In this document: one piece after another, positions 1 through 8,305 of the stretch
Layout: each line of letters begins with the position of its first letter
Position numbering within the stretch: position 1 is the stretch's first letter
NCBI GenBank assembly: GCA_023390055.1
Contig: JAEWDP010000030.1
Coordinates: 13,134-77,133, forward strand
Direction: 5' to 3'
DNA length: 64,000 nt
Origin: Pseudomonadota bacterium
GTDB lineage: Bacteria > Pseudomonadota > Alphaproteobacteria > Rhizobiales > Rhizobiaceae
Notes under the pieces: generated by a model
What the model was told of the DNA's origin: nothing
Database searches by the model: none
The model's input: the letters and a program-made list of their open reading frames with translations, nothing else
Program-made: the position numbers and the translations under genes

Positions 1-89
1 AGATCAAGGCCACCATCGTCAAAATCGACTTCATGAACGGCGATGTCTGCCACTTCTTCAACCACCTTGCGAAGGCGCTGGCAATTTAG
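1..89 (+). CDS. 3' end of an unidentified phage gene (partial)
   Basis: An open frame enters from the left edge (first full codon at base 3) and stops at TAG 87-89, leaving about 28 C-terminal residues that include NGDVCHFF. The gene starts outside the window. It is co-directional with the methyltransferase gene that begins 63 bases later, so it probably belongs to the same early operon. Too little is visible to name a family. Confidence 0.45.
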   Translation, partial: IKATIVKIDFMNGDVCHFFNHLAKALAI

Positions 90-151
90 GCCAGCCATCC
101 GCCCATGCGGCCGCCTCACCAGCGGCCACCATGCCACCATGAGGAGACACC

Positions 152-1507
152 ATGAACGCCATTGCCAGACAAAGCACCGTCGGCGACCTTGTCGAGGAAT
201 ACGAACAAAAGCACGCCGCCATCGATCAGGCAATTGCTGATTTTGAGGCGGCTTTTTCGCGTCTTGAGCTGTCCGCCAGCGTGCAGGGTAAGTTCGTCGC
301 GCCAGTTACCCGCCACAGACCGTACCTATCGGCAAGGGATCTACGCAGTAACCTTCTGAAATCCGGCTGGAAGGCGGTTTATGACCGACTGCAGATAGAC
401 CGCATTGCCAGCGCGAAAGACAAGAAGCTTTTCGAGCGCACGCTTGAAGATCCGCCGGAGCTCACATTTGACAATGCCAAGGCGACGTTTGGCGACTACC
501 TTATGCGGCCACGTTACCATATTCTGCGCGGATTGGCCGAGGTATTCGCTGATCTGGATCCAGCCTTCAAATCGCACAGCAAGGTAAAAATTGGCGTCAA
601 GGGGCTGCCGAAGCGCGTCATTATCTATTGGGGAGAATATAGCGGATACGGCCGGGACAAGTTCAACGACATTGCGAATGCTGTTGCCGCATATCAGGGC
701 AAGCCGCCGATCGAATATGCGGAAATCACTGAAATCAACGAATGCAGAAGACGGGGCGAAGATGCCGTACTCGATGGCCGGCCTATCCCCGCGTACAAGG
801 ACGGCAAGAAAACAGAGTACGTCCCGCCGAATCGCGGCCTAACCGTCCGTATCTTTGGGAATGGCAACGCTCATGTATTCTTTGACACCATAGCCCTGAC
901 CGACATCAACCGAGCTCTTGCCGAGTTCTACGGTGAAGTGCTGCCCGACGTTGAGGAAGAGGATGCAAAACCACAAGACAGCACGGCTGTATCAAAGGAT
1001 CTGCAGTTCTACTGGTCGCCGGAAGACGTAATCGACCGGGCGCTCGAATTTGCTGGCGTCTATAATCTGAAGGAATGGCACAACAACCCGCCGGAGCCTT
1101 CGCGCATCCTTGAGCCATCCTGCGGCGATGGCCGGATAATGGATGCTGTCCACAAGCGTGGCCATCGCGTGTTGGGCTTTGAATACCACGCTGGCCGTGC
1201 CGCTGAAGCGCGCGCCAAAGGTCACTCCGTCGTTACCGGCAATTTCCTTGAGCAGCCAGCAACGGCTGACTTCGATTTCGTCATTATGAACCCGCCGTTC
1301 TACGGCCGGCACTACGTCAAGCATGTTCGCCATGCACTGAAGTTCCTAAAGCCTGGCGGTGTGCTGGTTAGCATCCTGCCGGCTACGGCACACTACGATC
1401 ACAAGGAGCTCGATGGCGATTGGCTGGATCTTCCCGTCGGCAGCTTCTCCGAAGCCGGAACCAACGTGCCGACTGGACTTCTCAAGATTAGGACACCACG
1501 CGCATGA
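152..1507 (+). CDS. DUF4942-type class I SAM-dependent methyltransferase
   Basis: A 451-residue phage-type methyltransferase, probably acting on DNA. The N-terminal ~280 residues resemble the DUF4942 region found fused to methyltransferases in phages and mobile elements. The C-terminal Rossmann domain has a SAM-binding loop ILEPSCGDGRI at about residues 319-329 and the catalytic-type NPPF motif at about 380-383, as in N6-adenine or N4-cytosine methyltransferases. The start follows GAGGAGACACC, a strong ribosome site. The stop overlaps the next start (ATGA), indicating translational coupling. The target site is unknown. It may protect phage DNA from host restriction, or mimic or counter CcrM-type methylation; both are inference. 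Confidence 0.85.
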   Translation: MNAIARQSTVGDLVEEYEQKHAAIDQAIADFEAAFSRLELSASVQGKFVAPVTRHRPYLSARDLRSNLLKSGWKAVYDRLQIDRIASAKDKKLFERTLEDPPELTFDNAKATFGDYLMRPRYHILRGLAEVFADLDPAFKSHSKVKIGVKGLPKRVIIYWGEYSGYGRDKFNDIANAVAAYQGKPPIEYAEITEINECRRRGEDAVLDGRPIPAYKDGKKTEYVPPNRGLTVRIFGNGNAHVFFDTIALTDINRALAEFYGEVLPDVEEEDAKPQDSTAVSKDLQFYWSPEDVIDRALEFAGVYNLKEWHNNPPEPSRILEPSCGDGRIMDAVHKRGHRVLGFEYHAGRAAEARAKGHSVVTGNFLEQPATADFDFVIMNPPFYGRHYVKHVRHALKFLKPGGVLVSILPATAHYDHKELDGDWLDLPVGSFSEAGTNVPTGLLKIRTPRA

Positions 1508-1896
1508 CCACCATCCCCAAGCCATCGATATTACCGATAACCCCGACCGCTGACGCCGACGATAATCCAACCACCTGCATGGCGTGCGGGCGGATAGCAA
1601 TCGGCGTGGGTAGGGCCATCAAAAAGGGCGGCCGCGTCATCGATAACGGATTCCTCTGTAAAGGATGCATCACCGCTGTGTCTGATTTGTCCAAGATGGA
1701 CCGCCTGTCGGTCTATGAACTTCGTGCCCTTGATGCGGGGGTTGATGCCGTCGGCGACTGGATCGCCGAGCATGGGATTACGGATTTGGCCCATTACGAC
1801 GATTTAATGCAGAGGATGATGGTGAAAGCGGCGTGGGAGGGTTGCATTCGCGGCGTTCGGGCGGCCTTGAAGGATGATCGGGAGAGTCCGTTCTAA
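1504..1896 (+). CDS. small Cys-pair (Zn-finger-like) phage protein, DUF6511-like
   Basis: A 130-residue protein. CMAC near residue 25 and CKGC near residue 52 form two CxxC pairs, typical of a zinc-binding ribbon. A helical region rich in charged residues follows. The start overlaps the stop of the methyltransferase gene by four bases, so the two are translationally coupled and may work together. It resembles DUF6511-type proteins next to DUF4942 methyltransferases in rhizobial phages (from memory, not searched). Function unknown; a DNA- or RNA-binding partner is possible. Confidence 0.7.
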   Translation: MTTIPKPSILPITPTADADDNPTTCMACGRIAIGVGRAIKKGGRVIDNGFLCKGCITAVSDLSKMDRLSVYELRALDAGVDAVGDWIAEHGITDLAHYDDLMQRMMVKAAWEGCIRGVRAALKDDRESPF

Positions 1897-1897
1897 A

Positions 1898-1915
1898 ATA
1901 ACGAAAAATCGTTAT
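1898..1915. promoter_or_regulatory. inverted-repeat operator candidate upstream of the XRE-type regulator gene
   Basis: A perfect 6-base inverted repeat, ATAACG-N6-CGTTAT, lies two bases after the preceding stop codon. A second, wider repeat pairs TATAGTG (1913-1919) with CACTATA (1943-1949) just before the regulator start at 1963. The 66-base gap is AT-rich and contains TATATATAG. This looks like a regulated promoter, possibly bound by the small HTH protein it precedes. The binding factor is inference. Confidence 0.5.
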
Positions 1916-1962
1916 AGTGGACTTTAGCAACTAACGACTTTTCACTATATATAGGGTGTAAG

Positions 1963-2169
1963 ATGACGAACGAAGAATTTCGCGCCATCCGAAAGCGTCT
2001 CGGTCTCACGCAGGCGCAGTTAGCCGCCGTTCTTCTGTACCCTCGCGCGCAGCAGGTGTCGGAAATCGAACGGCAGACCAATCCGAAGCCAGTGCCGCGG
2101 CATGTGGCTTTGCTCATGAGGGCATACGATGAAGGATACCGACCAAGAGATTGGCCAACCCCTGGGTAG
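1963..2169 (+). CDS. small XRE/YiaG-type helix-turn-helix regulator
   Basis: A 68-residue protein that is almost only a helix-turn-helix: FRAIRKRLGLTQAQLAAVL (about residues 6-24) followed by QVSEIERQ. This is the XRE/Cro fold seen in small phage and antitoxin-like regulators. The gap ahead of it carries inverted repeats that could be its own operator. It overlaps the next gene by 41 bases in another frame. It is probably a Cro-like or early-gene regulator. The phage main repressor is not otherwise visible in this window. Confidence 0.75.
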   Translation: MTNEEFRAIRKRLGLTQAQLAAVLLYPRAQQVSEIERQTNPKPVPRHVALLMRAYDEGYRPRDWPTPG

Positions 2170-2917
2170 GATTTGCACCAAGTGCCATACGTTTAAGCTA
2201 TTCGCCGAATTCAACAAGAAGACGAAAGCAAAGTACGGCGTAAACAATGAGTGCCGTAAGTGCCAAAAGGTGTCAAACAGGATCGCATACGAGAAGAATC
2301 CCGAGCCGAGGATTGCGGCCGCAAAAGCAAGGCGGGAAGCGAACCCAGACCAAAGAAAAGTATGGGACGCGGCATACCGGGCGCGTAACCCAGAGAAGGT
2401 AAGAGAGGCTATCGCTCGGCACTATGAAAACAATCCTGATGCGCTTGAGCGTCGTAAGGAGACCACTGCTCTGTGGAAGAAGAACAATCCGGAGAAGGTG
2501 AGGGAGATTACCCAAAGGGCGCAGGCTAAGGCGTTGGAGAAGGTAGAGAACCGCATTCACTCGTCCGTGTCTCGGGCAATGCGCTCAGCCCTTGCGAAAG
2601 GCGGCAAAGAGGGGCGCACGACCTTCGAGATCCTCGGCTATTCTCGTGAGGAGCTAATGGCTCATCTAGAGCGGCAATTTAAGCCAGGAATGTCGTGGGA
2701 CAACTACGGTCTCCACGGCTGGCACATCGACCACGTAGTCCCCAAAAGCTTGTTTACCTTCAACTCCATCGACGACCAAGCATTCAAAGTATGTTGGGCG
2801 CTGTCGAACCTGCAGCCTTTGTGGGCATCTGAAAATCGCAGAAAATTCAACAAATATGACGGCCGCGTACCGATCGCAGCAAACGATAATGAGCCATTCA
2901 GAGAGGAAACAGCATGA
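2129..2917 (+). CDS. HNH endonuclease with N-terminal zinc ribbon
   Basis: A 262-residue protein. The N-terminus has CTKCHTF and CRKC, a zinc-ribbon of the kind found in phage HNH nucleases. The middle is a long lysine/arginine/glutamate-rich helical region with repeated NPEKVRE-like segments. The C-terminus carries the HNH core: WHIDHVVPKSLF at about 192-203, then NLQPLWASENRRK. The start sits inside the HTH gene, preceded by GAGGG. It could be a homing-type free-standing nuclease or a recombination/packaging nuclease. Its position next to the primase fits a nuclease that has settled in the replication module. Confidence 0.8.
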   Translation: MKDTDQEIGQPLGRICTKCHTFKLFAEFNKKTKAKYGVNNECRKCQKVSNRIAYEKNPEPRIAAAKARREANPDQRKVWDAAYRARNPEKVREAIARHYENNPDALERRKETTALWKKNNPEKVREITQRAQAKALEKVENRIHSSVSRAMRSALAKGGKEGRTTFEILGYSREELMAHLERQFKPGMSWDNYGLHGWHIDHVVPKSLFTFNSIDDQAFKVCWALSNLQPLWASENRRKFNKYDGRVPIAANDNEPFREETA

Positions 2918-5265
2918 GCCGGACACCCAAGGAGCTAGCCCTTAACTACGTAACCGCCGACATCCCTGTCTTTCCTTGTAGATCGTCTAACGAATACACG
3001 GACACATTCGACCCGGACACCGGGGAGGAGATCGTCCTAAAAGCGAAGACTCCCCTGGTTAGCTCGGGCTTTAAGGGAGCGTCCAAGAACCTGCGCGTCA
3101 CCGGCATACTGTGGGACCGCAACCCGACGGCCATGGTCGGCATCCCCACCGGAGAGCAGCTTGGCGCATGGGTACTCGACGTGGATGTTCACAAGGATGA
3201 GGACGGCAACGTCATCAATGGCTACGAAACGCTCGCCGCGCTCGAGGCGAAGCACGAGCCCCTCCCGCCCACCGCCATGGCCAAGACGGCCGGAGGCGGC
3301 ACCCACTACTACTTCAAGCACGCCCCCGGCGTCCGCAACCGCGGCAAGCTTGGCCTTGGCCTCGATGTACGCGGTTCAGGCGGCTACGTCATCGCACCAG
3401 GTAGCCGCACGGGCGAGGGCAAAGATTACGTCTGGGTGGATTACGACGGAGAAGGCATCCCGCCGGTCGCCGAGGCGCCTCAGTGGCTGCTTGACCTTGT
3501 CCTGCCACCTCCGCAGACGGAATCCACGGCGGAGTACCGGCCATACGTTGACGGCGACCACAGTGCCTATGTGGAGCGTGCCATCGATCTTGAGTTAGGC
3601 GACCTTGCCGTTGCGCCGTCCGGCGGACGTAACAACCGCCTAAACGACGCGGCCTTCTCATTGGGAACGCTTGTAGGCGCAGGTGCCTTGCCGCGCCCCG
3701 AAGCGGAGTCTTTGCTCATAGGTATCGCCAGCCAGTGGCCGAACCTTCCTAAATCAAAGAGCACGATTGTTCGCGGGCTGGACGCCGGCATCAAACAGCC
3801 TAGGTCTCTGCCTGAGCCTTCGTATCAACGAGACGACGGTACGCCGTCGATCGATACCGAACGCTTGGTTGCCAATAAGCTTACCAAGGATGCCGCAGCG
3901 GCCACGCCACCCGACGCCGCCCCAGACCATGAACCGGACCATGCCGAAATTGACGAGCCTCCCGAATACAAGATTGAGGCCGTGGCCGACCTCGAGAGCC
4001 TGACTTATCCCGGCGGGCTCGTGGAGGATCTTATAGATTGGATCGTGTCATCAGCAGAGCAGCCTTGCCGTGCGCTTGCGCTGGCGGCTGTCTTGCCGTT
4101 TGTAGCGTCTTTGTGCGGCCCCCGGTACTCGACTACCAACCGCGATACCCGCCCCAACATCTATACCGTTGCGCTAGCTGATTCAGGGTTCGGAAAGGAA
4201 CACGCCCGCAGCCAGATCAAGCGGCTACTGATGGCCGGGCAGGGTGTATTCGAGAAGTTCAGCGGCCCCGCCCGCATCATGTCGGCATCGGCCTTGCGTG
4301 AGGTTCTTGAGCATAGTCAGTCCGTTAACTGCCAGATTGACGAGTTCGGCGGGTTTGTGCGGGATATCACCGACAGGAAGGCCGGAAGCCACCAACGGGC
4401 AATTTCGACCGATTTTCGCGACTATTATTCGGCAAGCTCTACGTTCTTCGAGGGCGCTGCCTACCGAGGGACGCCACCGAAGCGCATCTATAACCCTATC
4501 CTGTGCGTTCATGGCACATCCACACCCGAACAGTTCTGGTCGGCCCTATCGTCGGCCAGCGCCGAAGATGGTCTATTGCCGCGATTGATATTGTTCCATG
4601 TCGCCGGAGAAACGCCTGAAACCGTAAAACCGGCCAAGACGGTCAGGGACATTAATCCGTTCCTTCTTGAGAAAATGGCCGATGTTGCCGGGATCAATGT
4701 TGTTGAGGCGCGCACCACGAATCTAGGAAAAATCGGGTACAAAGGCGAGACGACCGGCGGGCAGGATATCAAGCCGCATGTCGTGAAATGGACGCCCGAC
4801 GCGGAAGGGATACTGCGTGCCGTCAAGGAAACCATCAAGGAGAAGGAGAAGGCCGTTGCGGCGGAGGCGCAACCGTTCGTCCGGCGCATCATTGAAAACG
4901 CCATTAAGTTGGCCCTCATTGTTGCTGTCGGCCGCGACCCGCAAGAGCCGTTAATAACCGAGGAGGTGTTCGAATGGGCCGCGGCTGTAGCGTGGACGTG
5001 TGCCGCGTCAATGCTATCCGAGATCGGGGAGCGGCTTGCCGACAACCAGCGGGAGGCGAACTACAAGAAGATACAGTCGCTAATCAGGAAGGCGGGCAAA
5101 TCAGGGCTGACCGAAGGTCGTCTGCTCGATCGATGCAAGGCCATCGAAGCGTGGCAGCGCGACGACATCATCAAGGATCTTGTGAACGGCGGGCGCATTG
5201 TCGTACCCGCTAACAGCAACCGGAAGTCAGGCCCCAAGACCAAGCGTTATTTATGGGTGGGCTAA
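2914..5265 (+). CDS. primase-helicase: prim-pol domain fused to DUF3987
   Basis: A 783-residue replication protein. The N-terminal bifunctional primase/polymerase (prim-pol) domain shows LDVDVH (about 88-93), GGGTHYYF (127-134) and the DVRGSGGYVIAPGS block (151-164). The C-terminal DUF3987-type ATPase has a Walker A-like DSGFGKEH (about 423-430), Asp-Glu of Walker B in QIDEFGG (474-480), and a winged-helix-like tail. Such proteins start replication in many temperate phages. It overlaps the HNH gene stop by four bases (ATGA) and is followed by an AT-rich repeat region that may be the origin. GAGGAAAC precedes the start. Confidence 0.88.
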   Translation: MSRTPKELALNYVTADIPVFPCRSSNEYTDTFDPDTGEEIVLKAKTPLVSSGFKGASKNLRVTGILWDRNPTAMVGIPTGEQLGAWVLDVDVHKDEDGNVINGYETLAALEAKHEPLPPTAMAKTAGGGTHYYFKHAPGVRNRGKLGLGLDVRGSGGYVIAPGSRTGEGKDYVWVDYDGEGIPPVAEAPQWLLDLVLPPPQTESTAEYRPYVDGDHSAYVERAIDLELGDLAVAPSGGRNNRLNDAAFSLGTLVGAGALPRPEAESLLIGIASQWPNLPKSKSTIVRGLDAGIKQPRSLPEPSYQRDDGTPSIDTERLVANKLTKDAAAATPPDAAPDHEPDHAEIDEPPEYKIEAVADLESLTYPGGLVEDLIDWIVSSAEQPCRALALAAVLPFVASLCGPRYSTTNRDTRPNIYTVALADSGFGKEHARSQIKRLLMAGQGVFEKFSGPARIMSASALREVLEHSQSVNCQIDEFGGFVRDITDRKAGSHQRAISTDFRDYYSASSTFFEGAAYRGTPPKRIYNPILCVHGTSTPEQFWSALSSASAEDGLLPRLILFHVAGETPETVKPAKTVRDINPFLLEKMADVAGINVVEARTTNLGKIGYKGETTGGQDIKPHVVKWTPDAEGILRAVKETIKEKEKAVAAEAQPFVRRIIENAIKLALIVAVGRDPQEPLITEEVFEWAAAVAWTCAASMLSEIGERLADNQREANYKKIQSLIRKAGKSGLTEGRLLDRCKAIEAWQRDDIIKDLVNGGRIVVPANSNRKSGPKTKRYLWVG

Positions 5266-5273
5266 CCGTCCGT

Positions 5274-5504
5274 AATTATCTATCCAGGCCCGAGAACTAT
5301 CCATGGATAATTCGAAATTTGCCGGAATTATCCTGGATAATTAGAAGGCTTGGATGGATAATTAGAAGGCCAAAAAGATCAACAAAAACAAGTAGTTATC
5401 TACACTATATATGTAATTATCCAATTATCCAACGTATTATATAAATACCTAAATATCACTAAATTAAGGGGTCTATATATAAGGGCGCTGAAAATTGGAT
5501 AGTT
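5274..5504. repeat. iteron-like cluster of GGATAATT / AATTATCC, candidate phage origin
   Basis: This AT-rich gap after the primase gene repeats the octamer GGATAATT or its complement. Plus-orientation copies are at 5305, 5335 and 5356, reverse copies at 5326, 5415 and 5423, and variants at 5274 (AATTATCT) and 5497 (GGATAGTT). The copies at 5335 and 5356 are part of a 15-base direct repeat (GGATAATTAGAAGGC) with 21-base spacing. 5326-5342 is a perfect palindrome, AATTATCC-T-GGATAATT. Repeats in an AT-rich stretch directly behind a replication initiator are typical of iteron origins. The role is inference; an operator cluster is the alternative. Confidence 0.6.
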
Positions 5505-5566
5505 AGAAAACCACCCACTACGACGGCCACCACCAACGGCCCGCAACCACCACCAAGGAGACCATC

Positions 5567-6106
5567 ATGGCAAAATCCCCAAATGCATCTACCAGCAAAC
5601 CCCGCACCCAAACCACCCGCATTGACGGTGCTCGTGTCCGGCTCGTAACCGACGCCAACGGCAAGGTGACGTTGAAGCCGGCGCCGATCGAGGAATGGCT
5701 TCTTCAAGCTGCTGCCGTTCGCGCCTTGAAGGCCATGCCGGAATATGCGGCTCGCGCTGATGACGTAGCCTCCAATAACAACGCCGGACGGGTAAGCTTC
5801 ACCCTGGCCGGTGATATGAATGGCGATTACCGTTCGAAGCGGGCCGCAGTTAAGGCGAAAGCAACCGGCATCGCGGCAGGCGATCCAGACTTGCGCCTAT
5901 ACCTCCCCAACGGCACGCTGCGCATGATTGAGTACAAGAACGCGGAAGGACGACCAACGGCCAGCCAGAAAGAACGCCACCCACTGCTTGCGGCGCTAGG
6001 CTTCCCGGTGGAGATCGTCAAGGTGAAGACGGAAGGGGAAGCCGCCAGCCGGACGGTTGAATTGGTTCGTGGGTGGCTGGCGGATATTGTCGATAATGCC
6101 GCATGA
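5567..6106 (+). CDS. VRR-NUC domain nuclease
   Basis: A 179-residue protein. The C-terminal part has the PD-(D/E)xK signature of VRR-NUC nucleases: GDPDLRL (about 105-111), then MIEYKNAEGRPTASQKE (about 119-135), where the IEYK supplies the catalytic E and K. The N-terminal ~75 residues are not assigned. Phage VRR-NUC proteins are thought to cut branched DNA such as Holliday junctions. A CCACC-rich leader with AAGGAG precedes the ATG. The location between the putative origin and early small genes fits a replication or recombination role. Confidence 0.82.
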   Translation: MAKSPNASTSKPRTQTTRIDGARVRLVTDANGKVTLKPAPIEEWLLQAAAVRALKAMPEYAARADDVASNNNAGRVSFTLAGDMNGDYRSKRAAVKAKATGIAAGDPDLRLYLPNGTLRMIEYKNAEGRPTASQKERHPLLAALGFPVEIVKVKTEGEAASRTVELVRGWLADIVDNAA

Positions 6107-6111
6107 GGCGC

Positions 6112-6139
6112 TTGACAAATTTGTAAAGCCATGTAGATT
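6112..6139 (+). promoter_or_regulatory. early promoter 1 with palindromic operator
   Basis: TTGACA at 6112-6117, a 16-base spacer and TAGATT at 6134-6139 form a sigma-70-like promoter. The -35 box is embedded in TTGACAAATTTGTAAA (6112-6127), whose core ACAAATTTGT is a perfect palindrome, so a dimeric repressor bound here would block RNA polymerase. The same 16-mer recurs at 34402 and, with one core change, at 6670. It starts 6 bases after the nuclease stop codon and serves the small gene at 6190. Confidence 0.7.
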
Positions 6140-6189
6140 GATAATCACCAACCGGCCACCAGCCGAGCACCACGAAAGAGGAAAGTCCA

Positions 6190-6336
6190 ATGCGCTACTT
6201 CATCACCGCCCTGACAAACAACAAAGCCCGCCTGATCGTCAGCGAGACGCAGACAAGCGACAAGGCCATTGCCGACATGGTAGCGGCCAGCCTTGAGGCG
6301 CAGGGTCATATCGTTGTACGGCGGGAAGAGGGTTGA
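6190..6336 (+). CDS. 48-residue phage microprotein
   Basis: A small reading frame starting MRYFITAL and ending VVRREEG, mixed helix/strand in character, with no recognisable family. It has its own promoter (6112-6139) and an excellent ribosome site (GAGGAAAG, spacing about 6). It is too well equipped to be chance. Position and regulation mark it as an early phage gene. Function unknown. Confidence 0.65.
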   Translation: MRYFITALTNNKARLIVSETQTSDKAIADMVAASLEAQGHIVVRREEG

Positions 6337-6389
6337 TCGCAGCCCAACCATCCACCACCCCACCCACCACCATCAAGAGGAACAACCCC

Positions 6390-6593
6390 ATGTTTCACAT
6401 GCACCACGCAATGGCCAACAAAGCCCTGATGCAAGCCAAGTACGCGGAAGGGCTCGCTGACCAGCCAGCGAAGCTTATGGCCCGCATCCGTGAAATCGTC
6501 CTTAGCGGCGCAGCCGACTATAAGGACCGCCTGTTCCCCGTCACTGTGACGGACGACGATCGCCAGACCGTTCTGCGCTATCTAACCGCCTAG
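6390..6593 (+). CDS. small hypothetical phage protein (67 aa)
   Basis: The most likely start is ATG 6390 (MFHMHHAMANKA), 9 bases after AAGAGG; an upstream in-frame codon at 6333 lacks a ribosome site. The product is His/Met-rich at the N-terminus, then helical, with no family recognised. It follows the 48-residue gene by 53 bases and is probably co-transcribed with it from the promoter at 6112. Confidence 0.6.
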   Translation: MFHMHHAMANKALMQAKYAEGLADQPAKLMARIREIVLSGAADYKDRLFPVTVTDDDRQTVLRYLTA

Positions 6594-6669
6594 CGCCCAC
6601 CCCAACATCCTCCCACAACAACAAGAGCGGCGCCAAGCCGCCAGTCCGCCATATGCATCCCGCCTATTC

Positions 6670-6698
6670 TTGACAATTTTGTAAACCAGACCTGTTAC
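6670..6698 (+). promoter_or_regulatory. early promoter 2 with near-palindromic operator
   Basis: TTGACA at 6670-6675 lies in TTGACAATTTTGTAAA (6670-6685), a one-base variant of the 16-mer at 6112 and 34402. A weak -10 (TGTTAC, 6693-6698) lies 17 bases downstream. The next gene starts at 6814, so the transcript would carry a leader of roughly 110 bases. The shared motif implies control by the same regulator. Confidence 0.6.
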
Positions 6699-6813
6699 TT
6701 TCGTCTCCAAAATCTTATATTACATGTGCGCACCACGCACATAGCGCCATCGCCAATCACCAAACCGGCGGCGTGACACCACGATTTCCACCACGGAAGA
6801 GGAGACCGATATA

Positions 6814-7587
6814 ATGACCGCATCAAAACCAGCAACAACACAATCCAGACATCACCGCGTTCTTTCGGGTGACGGTTCGGATCTTACGGCCCGCATGGCG
6901 TATGCGGACCACGAGCGCGAAGCCATCCATAAAGAGAAAGTACGGCTGGCCGATAGAGCCAAGAACGGCAAGGATTGGGACGGGAAAGCCGCCAACGACA
7001 ACATCGCATGGCCGCTTGCCACCGCCCTTGTCCGCGAGGGCAATACAGAGTTGCTAAAGGCCGCGATGTATTATCGCAAGATCCACGACATGGCCAAGAG
7101 CGAAGCTTTGCTTGGCGGCAGAACGGCCAGCATTGGCGATGGAATTGCGCTTGACCGATATACATACGTTAGCCCGTCGGGTCATGTTACATACAAGCAT
7201 CCGCGACAGAAGCAGTCGGCCAACATTGATATCCCGGCCCGCCAGTATACCGTTCCGCCATCTTATGACAATCTCGTGCCTTCGTCGGAAGAGGTGAAGG
7301 TTAGCAACTGGTCGAATATCCCTAAGCCATATAATGGCGACGCTCCGGTGAATAACATGATGGATGCGCAGTCGGAATTAACGGTTCTTCGTCGTCGGCT
7401 TGGGGTGTTGGTTGAACCGCTGGAAATGGCTGTGGTGGACGGCGAAACGTACCAAGCCGTCGGGAATGCGACGGGAACAGCAGACAGAAGCGGGGCAATT
7501 GCTGCTGGACGGGCGGTTGTTCATATGGCGCTACTTTCGATACGTGACAGACTCGGCAGCCTCAAGCGCGAAGATTTGGCGGCATAG
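6814..7587 (+). CDS. hypothetical phage protein (257 aa)
   Basis: A 257-residue soluble protein with no family I can name. The N-terminus is charged and helical with a KAANDNIAWPLA segment. The middle is Pro/Tyr-rich (residues ~120-175) and the C-terminal ~80 residues look helical. It has its own operator-bearing promoter (6670) and AGAGGAGACC before the ATG. It sits at the end of the early region directly ahead of the tRNA genes and packaging module, a position often held by late-gene activators or antiterminators. That role is only a positional guess. Confidence 0.65.
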   Translation: MTASKPATTQSRHHRVLSGDGSDLTARMAYADHEREAIHKEKVRLADRAKNGKDWDGKAANDNIAWPLATALVREGNTELLKAAMYYRKIHDMAKSEALLGGRTASIGDGIALDRYTYVSPSGHVTYKHPRQKQSANIDIPARQYTVPPSYDNLVPSSEEVKVSNWSNIPKPYNGDAPVNNMMDAQSELTVLRRRLGVLVEPLEMAVVDGETYQAVGNATGTADRSGAIAAGRAVVHMALLSIRDRLGSLKREDLAA

Positions 7588-7721
7588 CCCGCCAGTACGG
7601 ACTCAACCACGCACAACTTTGTAATAAGGGGGAACACCCCAACGAGATTAGAAAGTTCTGTGCGCACAGGCTGAGGCCAGCGACAGACGCTCGGCCAGTG
7701 ATGAGCCGGGCGTTACTACAC

Positions 7722-7798
<77 letters not shown>

Positions 7799-8136
7799 AC
7801 TTGTGGCCGATAAAATCATGCACTGAGCATGGCGCCACGTTCCCCATGAGCATCCTAGCCCTCTGCCCATGCAGCCTATCGGCCGTACTGGTTACGCCTA
7901 ACATCCTGAATTAACAGGAGGGCGCTACGGACGCGTATTTGCCGGATGCAACCAACTACGCAGTAACCAACTACAGCCTGCCAAGTCGTGCCGCACCGCG
8001 GACCTTGGCGGCAACCCATTACCAACCCTATCCCCTGGCGCGTTCTCCTCTCGCGACGGGTGATTGGCGGCGGGTAGAGGTCGGCAACGATAAAGCCATA
8101 GCCTCCCCGCTGCCGCACATTCCGGCCAGCACGGCC
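7799..8136. other. tRNA spacer with a cloverleaf-like inverted-repeat structure
   Basis: This 338-base gap has no convincing protein gene. Bases 7805-7884 contain an outer 8-bp stem (GGCCGATA 7805-7812 with TATCGGCC 7877-7884) enclosing two hairpins, CATGC-N5-GCATG (7817-7831) and CTGC-CCAT-GCAG (7863-7874). It lacks a proper T-loop and CCA, so it is not a normal tRNA. It may be a decayed tRNA or another structured RNA. The remainder shows nothing I can assign. Confidence 0.35.
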
Positions 8137-8210
8137 GCCTCCGTGGTGTAACGGTAGCATTCCACTTTTGTAGTGTGGCGATCCAGGTTCGAGTCCTGGT
8201 GGAGGCTCCA
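8137..8210 (+). tRNA. tRNA-Thr(TGT), probable
   Basis: A 74-base cloverleaf: acceptor GCCTCCG with TGGAGGC, T-arm CCAGG-TTCGAGT-CCTGG, discriminator T and encoded CCA. The best anticodon arm is CCACT-TTTGTAG-TGTGG, with anticodon TGT at 8169-8171, T33 and A37, and one T-T mismatch at the base of the loop. Shifting the loop by one gives TTG (Gln), but that leaves T at position 37 and a worse stem. Identity is therefore probable, not certain. Confidence 0.75.
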
Positions 8211-8213
8211 TAA

Positions 8214-8290
<77 letters not shown>

Positions 8291-8305
8291 ATCTCAAGGT
8301 GGTGC

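Noticed and set aside
5253..5444. 63-residue frame with repeating WIIR segments after the primase
   Set aside because: The protein repetition follows from the 21-base spaced DNA repeats; it has no ribosome site of its own, so the repeats are better explained as DNA sites.
7850..7954. Possible fourth tRNA (GCATCC paired with GGATGC-A-ACCA)
   Set aside because: At 105 bases it has no T-loop consensus or usable anticodon arm.
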